Counted from the stretch's first letter, positions 9,141-19,387 are shown. The stretch is 64,000 nucleotides of DNA from Aminobacter anthyllidis (GCF_018555685.1 NZ_JAFLWW010000001.1:62001-126000), one strand, 5' to 3'. The notes: a model not told the origin generated them from the sequence alone. A program made the numbers and translations.

Positions 9141-10079
9141 TTAGTGCTTGAGCCCGAGCATCAGGTCCATGTTCTGGACGGCAGCACCCGAGGCACCTTT
9201 GCCGAGATTGTCGAGCAGCGCCACGAGATTGACCTGGCCCTGGCCTTCGGTGCCGAACACGTAGAGTTTCATGCCGTCGGTGTCGGCAAGCTCGGTCGGG
9301 TCAAGCCGGTCGAGCTTGGCGCTGAGGGCCAGCGGCACGACTTCGACGATGTCCTGTCCCGCATAGTGCGCCACAAGCGTCGCGTGGATGTCGCCGATCG
9401 ACGCCGAGCCATTGAGGTCGGCGAGATGCAGCGGCACCTGGACGATCATGCCCTGGGCAAAACGGCCTACCGACGGCGCAAAGATCGGCCGCCGCTCGAG
9501 CAGGCCGTGCTGCTTCATCTCGGCGACGTGCTTGTGCATCAGCGGCAGGCCATAGAGGAAGTGCGGCGACGCGATGTGGTCTGGACGCGAGGCGTCCTCC
9601 ATCTGGCCGATCATCTGCTTGCCGCCGCCGGTATAGCCGGAAACCGCATTGACGCTGACCGGATAGTCGGCGGGCAGGGTGCCGGCCGCGACCAGCGGAC
9701 GGATCAGCGAGATCGCGCCGGTGGGGTAGCAGCCGGGGTTTGCCACAAGGCGCGCGTCGGCGATGCGATGGCGCTGAGCTGCGTCCATCTCGGCAAAGCC
9801 GTAGGCCCAGTCGGGGTGGACGCGATGCGCGGTCGACGTGTCGATGATGCGGGTCGAGTTGTTTCCTTCAAGGACGTGCACCGCTTCCTTGGACGCATCG
9901 TCGGGCAGGCAGAGAATGGCGACGTCCGCCTCATGCAGCCGTTCGGCCCTGAGGTCGACGTTGCGGCGCTCGGCTTCCGGGATCGACAGCACGGCGAGGT
10001 CGTCGCGGGCAGCGAGCCGCGTGCGGATCTGGAGGCCTGTCGTGCCGTGCTCGCCGTCGATGAAGATTTTCGGTTTCAT
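9141..10079 (-). CDS. argC: N-acetyl-gamma-glutamyl-phosphate reductase (type 2)
   Basis: ArgC reduces N-acetylglutamyl-5-phosphate to the semialdehyde with NADPH in arginine synthesis. The 312-residue length and the opening [19 protein letters not shown] identify the short type 2 form. The catalytic cysteine lies in NPGCYPTGA (about Cys117). The second conserved region, [11 protein letters not shown], follows. The gene lies between speB and a kinase gene on the same strand; argC close to rpsI-rplM is common in Rhizobiales. The pairing with an arginine-derived polyamine enzyme upstream makes metabolic sense. Confidence 0.96.
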   Translation of the reverse strand: MKPKIFIDGEHGTTGLQIRTRLAARDDLAVLSIPEAERRNVDLRAERLHEADVAILCLPDDASKEAVHVLEGNNSTRIIDTSTAHRVHPDWAYGFAEMDAAQRHRIADARLVANPGCYPTGAISLIRPLVAAGTLPADYPVSVNAVSGYTGGGKQMIGQMEDASRPDHIASPHFLYGLPLMHKHVAEMKQHGLLERRPIFAPSVGRFAQGMIVQVPLHLADLNGSASIGDIHATLVAHYAGQDIVEVVPLALSAKLDRLDPTELADTDGMKLYVFGTEGQGQVNLVALLDNLGKGASGAAVQNMDLMLGLKH

Positions 10080-10164
10080 GTTCTGCCGTCCGTCGAAAAA
10101 TTCGTTATTTCAGCCAGTTATGGCCAAATTCGGACTCAGGTCCGCAAGCCCTTGATTCAGTGCC

Positions 10165-11121
10165 TCAGGCCTTGTCGCGTGCTTTCTTCTCGGCCAGCAG
10201 GCCGAGATAATGCATGGCGACCGTCGAGCCGGCGATTGCCGTAATATCGGCATGGTCATAGGCCGGCGCAACCTCGACGATATCGGCGCCGACGACATCG
10301 ATCTGGGTCATCTGGCGCAGCACCGAAAGGATCTTGGCCGAGGACGGCCCGCCTGCCACCGGCGTGCCGGTTCCGGGCGCATAGGCCGGGTCGAGGCAGT
10401 CGATGTCGAAGGTGACATAGGTCTTCTTGCCGCCGGTCCGTTCGGCGATCGCATAGGCAATGTCGGCGGCGCGCATCTCCTCGACTTCGTGGCCATAGAG
10501 GATCTTGATGCCGCAATCGTCGGGCGCGTGGGTGCGGATGCCGATCTGGATCGAGCGGTCGGGGTCGATGATGCCGTCCTTGACCGCGCGCGCCACGAAC
10601 GAGCCGTGGTCGATGCGCTTGCCATCGTCCGGCCAGGTGTCCTGGTGGGCGTCGAACTGCACCATTGCCATCGGTCCGTGGATCGCCGCATGCGCCTTCA
10701 ACACCGGCCAGGTGACGAAGTGGTCGCCACCGAGCGTCAATAGGAAGGCACCCGATTTCAGGATCTTTGCCGCTTCGCGCTCGATCGCCGCAGGTGTCTT
10801 CTGGTGGTTGCCGCTGTCGAGCAGGCAGTCGCCGTAATCGACGACGGCGAGATCGTCGAACAGGTCGCGGTTGAAGGGGTATTGCGGGTCGCAATCGAAG
10901 ATCGCCGAGGCGCGGCGGATGGCCTGCGGCCCAAAACGCGCGCCGGGCCGGTTGGTGACAGCCGCGTCGAAGGGGATACCCCACACGACGGCATCGGCGC
11001 CGGCGACGTTCTTCGAGTACTTGCGGCGCATGAAGGACAAAGCCCCTGCATAGGTCGGATCACCCGAGCGCCCCTTGGGGGTGCGCGCGGTGAAAGCGTG
11101 ATCGATCGACGAAGAGGCCAT
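10165..11121 (-). CDS. speB: Agmatinase / ureohydrolase
   Basis: This ureohydrolase probably splits agmatine into putrescine and urea. The ATG at 11121 sits seven bases after AAAGGAG and is preferred over the in-frame TTG at 11127. The product is 318 residues. All manganese-binding motifs are visible: LGGDHFVTW, QFDAHQDTW and TFDIDCLDPAYAPGTGTPV, with GARFGPQAIR near the N-terminus. The family also includes guanidinobutyrase and related enzymes, so the exact guanidino substrate is not certain. It is the first gene of the unit leading to argC and is divergent from the glycerophosphodiesterase gene. Confidence 0.9.
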   Translation of the reverse strand: MASSSIDHAFTARTPKGRSGDPTYAGALSFMRRKYSKNVAGADAVVWGIPFDAAVTNRPGARFGPQAIRRASAIFDCDPQYPFNRDLFDDLAVVDYGDCLLDSGNHQKTPAAIEREAAKILKSGAFLLTLGGDHFVTWPVLKAHAAIHGPMAMVQFDAHQDTWPDDGKRIDHGSFVARAVKDGIIDPDRSIQIGIRTHAPDDCGIKILYGHEVEEMRAADIAYAIAERTGGKKTYVTFDIDCLDPAYAPGTGTPVAGGPSSAKILSVLRQMTQIDVVGADIVEVAPAYDHADITAIAGSTVAMHYLGLLAEKKARDKA

Positions 11122-11221
11122 GGGCAAACTCCTTTTTCAGTCTTTCGTAATTTCGAGGCGCAAGAACTACAGAAGCATTGGACAACATGCCAGCCCCAAG
11201 GCGAAAGGCGTGTGACAGCTG

Positions 11222-11265
11222 CATTCATCGCCGTGTCATCCACCTTTCACGCCCATGTCATCGCC
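11222..11265 (+). promoter_or_regulatory. Candidate Pho box: four contiguous 11-bp repeats
   Basis: Four direct 11-base units abut exactly: 11222-11232 CATTCATCGCC, 11233-11243 GTGTCATCCAC, 11244-11254 CTTTCACGCCC and 11255-11265 ATGTCATCGCC. The first seven bases of each match the PhoB consensus CTGTCAT in most positions, and the 11-base period is that of PhoB subunit binding. The array ends 45 bases before the ATG of a glycerophosphodiester phosphodiesterase, a typical phosphate-regulon gene. The 4-base spacers are GC-rich rather than AT-rich, which is a mild departure from the E. coli pattern. Confidence 0.6.
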
Positions 11266-11310
11266 GCCTTCTAGGTCGTTCCAGGCATCTTCAGCCATGG
11301 AGCGATTCCC

Positions 11311-12384
11311 ATGCGGGCAGTTCTGGCAGGCACAGCCTCGTTCTTCCTGGCCCTCGGCCTGGCGACATCTGGCCATGCGGGTTCTCGCGCCGAAGAGATC
11401 CTCGAACGCTTCGAAAATGCCAACCAGTGGCGAGACCATGTGATGGTCGTGGCGCATAGGGCAGGCGGCCTGCAGGACGGCAAGCGGCGGTTTGCCGAGA
11501 ACTCCATCGCTGCCCTGCGCGATGCGATCTCGTTAGGCGCCGAGATGGTCGAGATCGATATCCGTCGCTCCGCCGACGGCGAACTGATCGTCATGCATGA
11601 CAGCTGGCTTGACCGCACCACCGACTGCAAGGGCGAGGTGCTTGGCTACGCCATGACTGAACTCAGGAAATGCCACCTCGTTGTCGAGGGCACCGGCGAT
11701 GTCACGGCCGAGCCGGTGCCGACGCTGCGGGAATATCTGTCTGTCGCGAAGGACAAGATCCTGGTCAATCTCGACAACAAGCTCGAAACCGCAGACCTCG
11801 TCGACATGGTTGCGCTGGCGCGCGCCATGGAGATGGAGGAGCAGGTCGTGGTCAAGGCGAACCTGTGGAGTGCCGCGCGCGTTGCCACTGTCAAAGCGAC
11901 GATGGCGCGCGTCGGGCAGGGGTTCCAGTTCATGCCGATCATGGCCGACGACGCCGTGCGCGACCCTGCCTTCGTCGAGGCTGCCGGCAATGCCTTTGCC
12001 GTCGATGCTGTCGAGATGATCACCTGGCGCGGCGATGCCGAGAAGATGACTGACACGGGTGGGCCGCTGTTTTCGGCGAAGGTGAAGGCTGTAGCCGTGC
12101 GCGGCAACTGGCACATCTGGGTCGACACCCACGCCATCGTCAACAAGCCCGGCGGTTTTCTCTCGGGCGGGCGCGGCGACGAAATGGCAGTTGCTGCCGG
12201 ATTTCCCAACGAAGTCTTCGGCTTCTGGGCCGAGCGCGGCGCCACCATGATCCAGACCGACGAACCGAGGGCTGCGATCAACTGGCTGGCCGCCAACGGC
12301 TATCGTGTGCCTTACGCCGATGTCGAAGAACCCGTAGCTTCCGTCGCGGGGCAGGCGGACCTTTCTCAGTTGCCGGTCAACTGA
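11311..12384 (+). CDS. Exported glycerophosphodiester phosphodiesterase
   Basis: This enzyme hydrolyses glycerophosphodiesters to glycerol-3-phosphate and an alcohol, allowing phospholipid head groups to be used as a phosphate source. It is 357 residues. A Sec signal (MRAVLAGTASFFLALGLATSGHA) places it in the periplasm. The GDPD motifs are present: VAHRAGG, FAENSIAALRDAI, MVEIDIRRSADGELIVMHD and, near the C-terminus, a TMIQTDEP segment. The upstream 11-base repeats suggest phosphate-starvation control through PhoB. It is transcribed alone, divergent from speB and convergent with the small basic protein gene. Confidence 0.9.
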   Translation: MRAVLAGTASFFLALGLATSGHAGSRAEEILERFENANQWRDHVMVVAHRAGGLQDGKRRFAENSIAALRDAISLGAEMVEIDIRRSADGELIVMHDSWLDRTTDCKGEVLGYAMTELRKCHLVVEGTGDVTAEPVPTLREYLSVAKDKILVNLDNKLETADLVDMVALARAMEMEEQVVVKANLWSAARVATVKATMARVGQGFQFMPIMADDAVRDPAFVEAAGNAFAVDAVEMITWRGDAEKMTDTGGPLFSAKVKAVAVRGNWHIWVDTHAIVNKPGGFLSGGRGDEMAVAAGFPNEVFGFWAERGATMIQTDEPRAAINWLAANGYRVPYADVEEPVASVAGQADLSQLPVN

Positions 12385-12402
12385 CGGCGCACGGACCGGA
12401 GG

Positions 12403-12684
12403 CTAATACGCGCTGGACTTCCGGAGCGCCTTGCGCCGGTCCTTGAGCGAATATTTCGAGCCGCCCTCCTTGAGCAACTTCTTGCCCAGCTTCTTGCAGT
12501 GACTGTCCGCCTTCCTCGCGGCCTTTCGCGCATCGGCACCTTTCTCGATCGCCTTGTCATGGGCGCGCATCCAGCAACTGTCGAACGACGTCGCCCTTTT
12601 CAGGAACTTGTTGGTGGCGGCGTCCGCCGTCGAAACCGGGGCGACCAAAACCACTGCAATTGCCATTGCGAGCATGCGGAACAT
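12403..12684 (-). CDS. Small exported basic protein of unknown function
   Basis: The ATG at 12684 lies six bases after CGGAGA and gives 93 residues. A signal peptide (MFRMLAMAIAVVLVAPVSTADA) is followed by a mature chain of about 70 residues rich in Lys and Arg, with two Cys residues (FDSCWMRAH and DSHCKKLGK) that could form a disulfide. I do not recognise a named family. It lies downstream of the rpsI terminator, so it probably has its own promoter in the short gap. A longer open frame upstream overlaps the terminator and is not credible as coding. Confidence 0.65.
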   Translation of the reverse strand: MFRMLAMAIAVVLVAPVSTADAATNKFLKRATSFDSCWMRAHDKAIEKGADARKAARKADSHCKKLGKKLLKEGGSKYSLKDRRKALRKSSAY

Positions 12685-12742
12685 GGCTATCTCCGATGGG
12701 TGCGGAGCAGGATCATAAGTCAGGCGCGGTAGAACGGCATGC

Positions 12743-12775
12743 AAAAAGAAAAAAGGCCGCCCGAAGGCGGCCTTT
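12743..12775 (-). terminator. Rho-independent terminator of rplM-rpsI
   Basis: On the minus strand, a 10-bp stem (AAAGGCCGCC paired with GGCGGCCTTT, loop TTCG) is followed by an uninterrupted T-rich tract (TTTTTTCTTTTT in the minus transcript). It lies 25 bases after the rpsI stop. This is a textbook intrinsic terminator for the ribosomal protein operon. Confidence 0.9.
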
Positions 12776-12799
12776 CCGAAATTGCAGGTTCCGAGGCGC

Positions 12800-13276
12800 T
12801 TAGCGCTTCGAGAACTGGAACGAGCGGCGGGCCTTGGCCTTACCGTACTTCTTACGCTCGACGACACGGCTGTCGCGGGTCAGGAAGCCGCCCTTCTTGA
12901 GCACGCCGCGCAGCGTCGGCTCGTAGTAGGTCAGTGCCTTGGAGACGCCGTGACGAACAGCACCGGCCTGGCCCGAGAGACCGCCGCCGACGACGGTGGC
13001 GACAACGTCGTACTGGCCGACGCGGGCAGCCGCGACGATCGGCTGGTTCAGGATCATCTGCAGCACGGGGCGGGCGAAGTAAGCCGCGAATTCCTTGCCG
13101 TTGACGATGATCTTGCCGGTGCCCGGCTTGATCCAGACGCGAGCAATGGCGTTCTTGCGCTTGCCGGTTGCATAGGCACGGCCGCTCTTGTCGAGCTTCT
13201 GGACGTGAACCGGGGCGGCAGGCTGCACCGAAGCGGTCACGGTGCCGAGTTCTGCGAGCGAGCTGAGGTCAGCCAT
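12800..13276 (-). CDS. rpsI: 30S ribosomal protein S9 (uS9)
   Basis: S9 is a small-subunit head protein whose C-terminal tail reaches the P-site tRNA. The 158-residue product has an alphaproteobacterial N-terminal extension, then the conserved core beginning [21 protein letters not shown], and ends RRSFQFSKR with the C-terminal Lys-Arg typical of the family. [17 protein letters not shown] is the diagnostic middle motif. It starts two bases after the rplM stop and is transcribed with it, ending at the strong terminator downstream. Confidence 0.98.
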   Translation of the reverse strand: MADLSSLAELGTVTASVQPAAPVHVQKLDKSGRAYATGKRKNAIARVWIKPGTGKIIVNGKEFAAYFARPVLQMILNQPIVAAARVGQYDVVATVVGGGLSGQAGAVRHGVSKALTYYEPTLRGVLKKGGFLTRDSRVVERKKYGKAKARRSFQFSKR

Positions 13277-13278
13277 GA

Positions 13279-13743
13279 TTACGAGGCCTTCTTGTTCTTG
13301 ACGTTCAGCGCGCCGACGTCGAGCGTCACTGGCTGCTGAGCGACATGCGGATGTTCGGCGCCTGCATAGACGCGGAGATTCTTCATCTGGCGACGGCCGA
13401 GCGGACCACGCGGGATCATGCGCTCAACGGCCTTCTCCAGGACGCGCTCGGGGAAACGGCCCTCGAGCAGCTGGCGCGCGGTGCGCTCCTTGATGCCGCC
13501 TGGGTGACCGGTGTGCCAGTAGTACACCTTGTCGGTGAACTTCTTGCCGGTGAAGGCGACCTTGTCGGCGTTGATGATGATGACATTGTCACCGTCGTCG
13601 ACGTGAGGCGTGAAGGTTGGCTTGTTCTTGCCGCGGAGGATGTTGGCGACGATGGAGGCGAGACGGCCGACGACGAGACCTTCGGCGTCGATCAGCACCC
13701 ACTTCTTCACCACGTCCGCAGGCTTCTGCGAAAAGGTTGTCAT
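13279..13743 (-). CDS. rplM: 50S ribosomal protein L13 (uL13)
   Basis: L13 is an early assembly protein of the large subunit. The 154-residue product shows [25 protein letters not shown], the family signature [20 protein letters not shown], and [21 protein letters not shown] near the C-terminus. It is the first gene of the rplM-rpsI operon. The 5' region (about 13744-13850) contains a possible 6-bp leader stem, ATTGGC at 13797 with GCCAAT at 13820, but no known L13 leader class can be assigned. Confidence 0.98.
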   Translation of the reverse strand: MTTFSQKPADVVKKWVLIDAEGLVVGRLASIVANILRGKNKPTFTPHVDDGDNVIIINADKVAFTGKKFTDKVYYWHTGHPGGIKERTARQLLEGRFPERVLEKAVERMIPRGPLGRRQMKNLRVYAGAEHPHVAQQPVTLDVGALNVKNKKAS

Positions 13744-13962
13744 GGTTATATGCTTTCGGTTCGGACCTTCAAAAGAAGGCGTTTCTTGTTGCTTTCATTG
13801 GCAAAAGGCAGAAGCCCTAGCCAATAACAAAACGGCGACCCAATGCGGGCCGCTGCTTTGGATGGGCTTATAGGCGAGGGGTTTCGCATCGTCAAGCGCC
13901 AGCAATCAGACGTCGGGACGAAAAAGGTATATAAAACATAGGCATAGATGAGTGGTATTATT

Positions 13963-14400
13963 TTACCTCATGCCTGCCGCTTGAATCAGCCGGCGATTGG
14001 CGGCTCCGGCTGCAGTTGCCCCCATCTCGTCGCCTGCTGCCTTGTCGAAGTGTTCCTGCGCCGCCAGCACCGCCTCGATGTTGGTTTCCGCCCATTCGGC
14101 GAGGATCTCGATCTTTTCGGAAAGCGTCTGGCCGAGCGGCGTGATCGCATATTCCACCGTCACCGGCACCGTGGCGAAGACCTCGCGCGAAATCAACCCG
14201 TCGCGGCCGAGCCGTTTCAGCGTCTGCGACAGCACCTTGGTCGAAATGCCCTCGACGTCGCGGCGAAGCTGGTTGAAGCGCACCGGGCCGCCAGAGATCT
14301 TCCACAGCACCAGTGCCGTCCATTTGTCGGCGATGTGGTCGAGCAGCATCCTGGTCGGGCAATTCTTGGCATAGACGTCATAGACGGGCATCGCAGGCAT
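13963..14400 (-). CDS. HxlR-family transcriptional regulator
   Basis: This winged-helix regulator is about 145 residues from the ATG at 14400; ATG 14391 and 14436 are alternatives. The HxlR core is clear: CPTRMLLDHIADKWTALVLW, GPVRFNQLRRDVEGISTKVLSQTLKRLGRDGLI, and VEYAITPLGQTL. The conserved Cys of NCPTRM is in the place where redox- or electrophile-sensing HxlR proteins carry their reactive Cys. It is divergent from an NAD(P)-binding protein gene, a common pairing in which the regulator represses the neighbour and itself, with a perfect inverted repeat between them. Confidence 0.85.
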   Translation of the reverse strand: MPAMPVYDVYAKNCPTRMLLDHIADKWTALVLWKISGGPVRFNQLRRDVEGISTKVLSQTLKRLGRDGLISREVFATVPVTVEYAITPLGQTLSEKIEILAEWAETNIEAVLAAQEHFDKAAGDEMGATAAGAANRRLIQAAGMR

Positions 14401-14501
14401 CCCTGGGGTGATTTCCTGGAGGTAACCTGCTGGCAAACGCTACCACCTCATTACCGGAAGGTGCCTTCTTTCTACCAACGTATCAGGTCGCTATCAACCA
14501 T

Positions 14502-14526
14502 CCATTGGAAAGTCGCTTTCCAATGG
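14502..14526. promoter_or_regulatory. Perfect 11-bp inverted repeat, candidate HxlR operator
   Basis: CCATTGGAAAG at 14502-14512 and CTTTCCAATGG at 14516-14526 are exact reverse complements separated by TCG. The repeat lies 19 bases before the ATG of the divergent NAD(P)-binding protein gene, close enough to overlap its promoter or leader. The dyad symmetry and position suit binding by a dimeric repressor. As RNA it would form an 11-bp hairpin just upstream of the GGAG site, so an effect on translation is also possible. Confidence 0.6.
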
Positions 14527-14545
14527 AAACTTGATGGAGCTTGAT

Positions 14546-15391
14546 ATGTCTGAAGGAAAGATCCTTGTTTTGGCGGCCACCGGCAATGTCGGGGCACCGC
14601 TGGTCGCCGAACTGCTGCGCTTGGGCGAGAAGGTTCGGGCCGCCACCCGAAGCGCTGCGTCGACCACAGCTGGCGCCGAGGCTGTTCGGCTCGATCTCGC
14701 CGATCCGCGGACCTTGGCGGCTGCACTAGAAGGTGTCGACCGTATCTTTGCCCTGTCGCCGACCGGCTACCTCGATCCGGTCGGTATGCTCGGGCCGGTG
14801 GTCGATGAGGCGGCTGCACGCAACATCAAGATCGTGCTGCAGACCGCGTTCGGCGTTGACGCCAACGACGCCATTCCACTGCGACAGCTGGAGCTGAAGC
14901 TCGAGCGCTCCGGCGCGCCGTATGTCATCCTGCGGCCCAATTGGTTCAGCGACAACTTCGCCACCTACTGGGCGAATGGCGTGCGCCGCGGCGAGATCCG
15001 CGTTCCCGCAGGCGAGGGCACGACGAGCTTCATTGACGCCCGCGACGTTGCCGCATCAGCGGCTGGTGCACTGACGACCAACCGGCACGACGGCAAGGCT
15101 TTCGCTCTGACCGGCCCGGCAGCCTACAGCTACGCCGATGCCGCGAGGCTTCTCGCCGATGCCCTGGGGAGGCCGGTCCGCTATTCGCCGATCGACAACA
15201 GCACCTTCGTCGCCGAAGCGGTGGCGGGCGGACTGATGCCCGGCTACGCCGAACTGCTGGCAGCGATCTTTCATCCTGTCGCCGAGGGCTGGACATCAGG
15301 CGTCACCGATGCCGTCGGCCTGCTCTCGGGCAAGCCGCCTCGTTCTCTGGAACAGTCGATCGCCGAGATCGCCGCGCGTCTGAACGCTTAG
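14546..15391 (+). CDS. NmrA-like NAD(P)-binding protein / NAD(P)H:quinone oxidoreductase type
   Basis: This atypical short-chain dehydrogenase of the NmrA/QorB-like group is 281 residues from the ATG at 14546, seven bases after GGAG. The N-terminus ILVLAATGNVGAPLVAELL is the NAD(P)-binding glycine motif. Further family segments are FALSPTG, LRPNWFSDNF and FIDARDVAASAAGAL. Members reduce quinones or sense the NADP/NADPH ratio and usually lack the catalytic Tyr-x3-Lys. The divergent HxlR gene suggests control by an electrophile or redox signal, as in the QorR/YtfH-type pairs. Confidence 0.8.
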   Translation: MSEGKILVLAATGNVGAPLVAELLRLGEKVRAATRSAASTTAGAEAVRLDLADPRTLAAALEGVDRIFALSPTGYLDPVGMLGPVVDEAAARNIKIVLQTAFGVDANDAIPLRQLELKLERSGAPYVILRPNWFSDNFATYWANGVRRGEIRVPAGEGTTSFIDARDVAASAAGALTTNRHDGKAFALTGPAAYSYADAARLLADALGRPVRYSPIDNSTFVAEAVAGGLMPGYAELLAAIFHPVAEGWTSGVTDAVGLLSGKPPRSLEQSIAEIAARLNA

Positions 15392-15421
15392 GCCCCCGAA
15401 CATGCTATCCCGCCGGCGCGT

Positions 15422-15868
15422 TCAGCGCTTTGGCGGGATGGAATAGGTGCCGGTGGCGTGCGCCACGGTCTGCTTGTCCGGTCCGGCCACGATGTCGATG
15501 TCGAAGACCATCAGGCTCTTGCCGAGCTTGAGGATACGGCAGTGGCCGTCGATGGGTCCGGCTTCCGCCTTGCGCATGAAATTGATGTTGAGGTTGGTCG
15601 TCACCGACAATGCATCCGGCCCGGCGTGGCTGAGTACGCAGACGTAGCCGCCGATGTCGGCAAGCGTGAACAGCGACGGTCCCGACACCGTTCCGCCGGG
15701 TCGAAGGTGGCGCTCGTCGGCATTGAGCCTGACGGTGCAGCCACCCGGGAAGACCTCTGTCACCTGGTAAAAATCATAGTGTTCGTTGAGCTGGGGGTAG
15801 ACCTCCTTGAGGAGGGCGTTGACCTCGGCCGCGGCCATTAGCGGCTTCAATCCATTCTGCTCGGGCAT
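15422..15868 (-). CDS. PaaI-family hotdog thioesterase
   Basis: This predicted acyl-CoA thioesterase has 148 residues from the ATG at 15868, which has GGAAAGAG upstream. The single hotdog domain is shown by GGTVSGPSLFTLADIGGYVCVLS, where the Asp of LADIGGY is the likely catalytic residue, and by LNINFMRKA. The longer open frame upstream has no ribosome site. It is divergent from the enoyl-CoA hydratase gene, so both may serve turnover of the same CoA esters, although the natural substrate cannot be told from sequence. Confidence 0.85.
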   Translation of the reverse strand: MPEQNGLKPLMAAAEVNALLKEVYPQLNEHYDFYQVTEVFPGGCTVRLNADERHLRPGGTVSGPSLFTLADIGGYVCVLSHAGPDALSVTTNLNINFMRKAEAGPIDGHCRILKLGKSLMVFDIDIVAGPDKQTVAHATGTYSIPPKR

Positions 15869-16059
15869 CAGCTCTTTCCGTTGGCTTGCAGCGATATTTC
15901 CGCGGGCGTCATTCCGACTGCGTTTGACCGACTGCGTTTGAACCTGTGCGGTCGCCCGCGACACATAGTTGGGAACCAATGTTTGTGTGCAAACGTATAT
16001 GGCTCAAGCTCGACGCTGGCGATTCGTCTTTCGCCGCATTGTTCACGTTGGGGGACTCT

Positions 16060-16881
16060 ATGGCAGAAATCGTTGCCATCAAGCACATCACACCTGAAGG
16101 GCCTGTTTGGTCCAGCCTGGACAATGGCGTTCTGCGCCTGGTTCTCGCCAATCCGCCTGCCAACGCCTTGTCGATCGATACGATGGCGGCGCTGCAGGCA
16201 CAGTTGGACGGTGCCCGCGAAGACAGCGACGTCAGAGTCGTCGTGATTGCGGCTTCGGGCAACGTGTTTTGCGCCGGCCATGATCTCAAGGAAGTGACCG
16301 CACACAGAAGCGACGACGATCGCGGCCGCGCCTTCTTCGAGCTCACCATGTCGCGTTGTTCCGTCTTGATGCAGTCGATCGTGCGGCATCCCAAGCCCGT
16401 TATCGCCGAGGTCGACGGCCTGGCGACCGCCGCCGGCCTGCAACTGGTGGCCAGCTGCGATCTGGCGATTGCCTCGGACCAGTCCACCTTCTGCACGCCG
16501 GGCGTCAATATCGGCCTGTTCTGCTCGACGCCGATGGTGGCGCTGTCGCGCAACGTTTCGCGCAAGCAGGCGATGGAGATGCTGCTGACCGGCGAAACGA
16601 TCGATGCGACCACGGCCCGCGACTTCGGCCTTATCAACCGCGTGGTCCCGCGCGAATACCTGACTCATATTGTTGCGAAATACGTCCAAACCATTGTTTC
16701 GAAATCACCTTTGACGCTGAAGATCGGCAAGGAGGCGTTTTACGCACAGGCCGAGATGGGCCTCGCCGAGGCCTACGATCATGCGTCGCGGGTGATGGTC
16801 GAAAACATGCTGGCACGCGATGCCGAAGAGGGGATCGGCGCGTTCATCGACAAACGCAACGCTGAATGGAAGGGAGAGTAG
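16060..16881 (+). CDS. Enoyl-CoA hydratase/isomerase family protein
   Basis: This crotonase-fold enzyme of 273 residues starts at the ATG at 16060, preceded by GGGGGA. The oxyanion-hole segments are visible: FCAGHDLKEV and, later, DGLATAAGLQLVASCDLAIAS. In the second active-site segment the sequence is TFCTPGVNIGLFCSTP. The position of the usual hydratase Glu in the AAGxQLV-type loop is occupied differently from classical mitochondrial hydratases, so isomerase or hydrolase activity is possible. It leads into a VOC protein gene and a CoA-binding protein gene on the same strand. Confidence 0.85.
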   Translation: MAEIVAIKHITPEGPVWSSLDNGVLRLVLANPPANALSIDTMAALQAQLDGAREDSDVRVVVIAASGNVFCAGHDLKEVTAHRSDDDRGRAFFELTMSRCSVLMQSIVRHPKPVIAEVDGLATAAGLQLVASCDLAIASDQSTFCTPGVNIGLFCSTPMVALSRNVSRKQAMEMLLTGETIDATTARDFGLINRVVPREYLTHIVAKYVQTIVSKSPLTLKIGKEAFYAQAEMGLAEAYDHASRVMVENMLARDAEEGIGAFIDKRNAEWKGE

Positions 16882-16883
16882 GT

Positions 16884-17306
16884 TTGGAACAGCGGATTTC
16901 GCTTGTCACCCTGGCGGTCGACGATCTCGGCCGCGCCGTGCGCTTCTATGAGGCGATGGGTCTCAAGCGAAACCAGTCGATCACCGACGGTGTCGCTTTC
17001 TTCCAGATGGGTGGAATCGTGCTCGGCCTTTGGGGGCGCGAGCAACTGGCGAGCGATGCGGGCATTCCAGGCGGCAAGGGCGGCTTTTCCGGTGTGTCGC
17101 TTGCTTACAACACGCGCTCCGAGGCCGAAGTCGACGAGGTGCTGGCCACCGCCGAGAAAGCCGGCGGCCGTATTGTCAAACCCGCACAGCGCGCCTTCTG
17201 GGGCGGCTGGTACGGCTATTTCGCCGACACCGAAGGCCATTTGTGGGAAGTGGCCCACAATCCAGATTTCCCGATCGCCGAGGATGGCAGCATCTCGCTG
17301 CCGTGA
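16884..17306 (+). CDS. VOC-family (glyoxalase-like) protein
   Basis: This single-chain vicinal-oxygen-chelate protein is 140 residues. I favour a TTG start at 16884 (EQRISLVTLAVDD), seven bases after GGGAGAG; an ATG at 16866 overlaps the hydratase gene and adds six residues. The VOC pattern of paired beta-alpha-beta modules is seen from RISLVTLAVDDLGRAVRFYEAMG through WYGYFADTEGHLWEVAHNP, where Glu in GHLWEV is the typical C-terminal metal ligand. The substrate is unknown. It is probably cotranscribed with the enoyl-CoA hydratase. Confidence 0.8.
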   Translation: MEQRISLVTLAVDDLGRAVRFYEAMGLKRNQSITDGVAFFQMGGIVLGLWGREQLASDAGIPGGKGGFSGVSLAYNTRSEAEVDEVLATAEKAGGRIVKPAQRAFWGGWYGYFADTEGHLWEVAHNPDFPIAEDGSISLP

Positions 17307-17368
17307 GGTGCTGGACGTTTGCGCGCCCCGTCGAAAGCCGGTATCCAAGCCTGTCGAACGAGGCGGCC

Positions 17369-17890
17369 ATGAATCACGACAGCTACGACAATGCCTACAT
17401 CGCCGGCATCCTGAATTCGGTCAGGACAATCGCCGTCGTCGGCGCGTCGGCCAATGACGTCAGGCCCAGCTACTTCGTCACCAAATATCTCATCGACAAG
17501 GGTTATGAGGTCTTTCCGGTCAACCCGGGTCATGCCGGAAAGGAAATTCTCGGCCGCATGACCTATTCGAGCCTGGCCGACATCCCTCAGCCAATCGACA
17601 TGGTCGATGTCTTTCGCGCCTCCGCAGCGGTGCCTGGCATCGTCGGTGACGTGCTCAAGCTCGATCCGCTGCCCAAGGTCATCTGGATGCAACTGACCGT
17701 TCGCAACGACGAGGCGGCAGCGCGCGCCGAAGCCGCCGGCATCAAGGTCGTCATGAACCGCTGCCCCAAGATCGAATATGCCCGACTTGCCGGCGAGATC
17801 GGCTGGACCGGCGTCAATTCGGGTGTGCTCTCGTCGAAGCGCCCGATGATGCGCGAGGGCTTCCAGAGTTTTGGCATCCGCGCAAAATAG
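17369..17890 (+). CDS. CoA-binding domain protein (YccU type)
   Basis: This 173-residue protein consists of a single Rossmann-like CoA-binding domain similar to that of succinyl-CoA synthetase alpha. Key segments are IAVVGASANDVRPSYFVTKYL, the YEVFPVNPGHAGKEILGR region, and the VIWMQLTVRNDEA strand. The Cys in VMNRCPKIEY is conserved in the family. The true start is the ATG at 17369; an in-frame upstream extension overlaps the VOC gene and is a shadow. The function of the free-standing domain is unknown; it may bind CoA or a nucleotide as a sensor or chaperone. Confidence 0.82.
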   Translation: MNHDSYDNAYIAGILNSVRTIAVVGASANDVRPSYFVTKYLIDKGYEVFPVNPGHAGKEILGRMTYSSLADIPQPIDMVDVFRASAAVPGIVGDVLKLDPLPKVIWMQLTVRNDEAAARAEAAGIKVVMNRCPKIEYARLAGEIGWTGVNSGVLSSKRPMMREGFQSFGIRAK

Positions 17891-17915
17891 TCGCCGTTAT
17901 CAGGCAGTCGCCTAA

Positions 17916-19319
<1,404 letters not shown>

Positions 19320-19387
19320 TTGGCTGTGCAAGAGTTGGCCCCCGGCAGATAACGCTGCCGGGGCCTTTGCTGTTTGGGAGTCGAATC

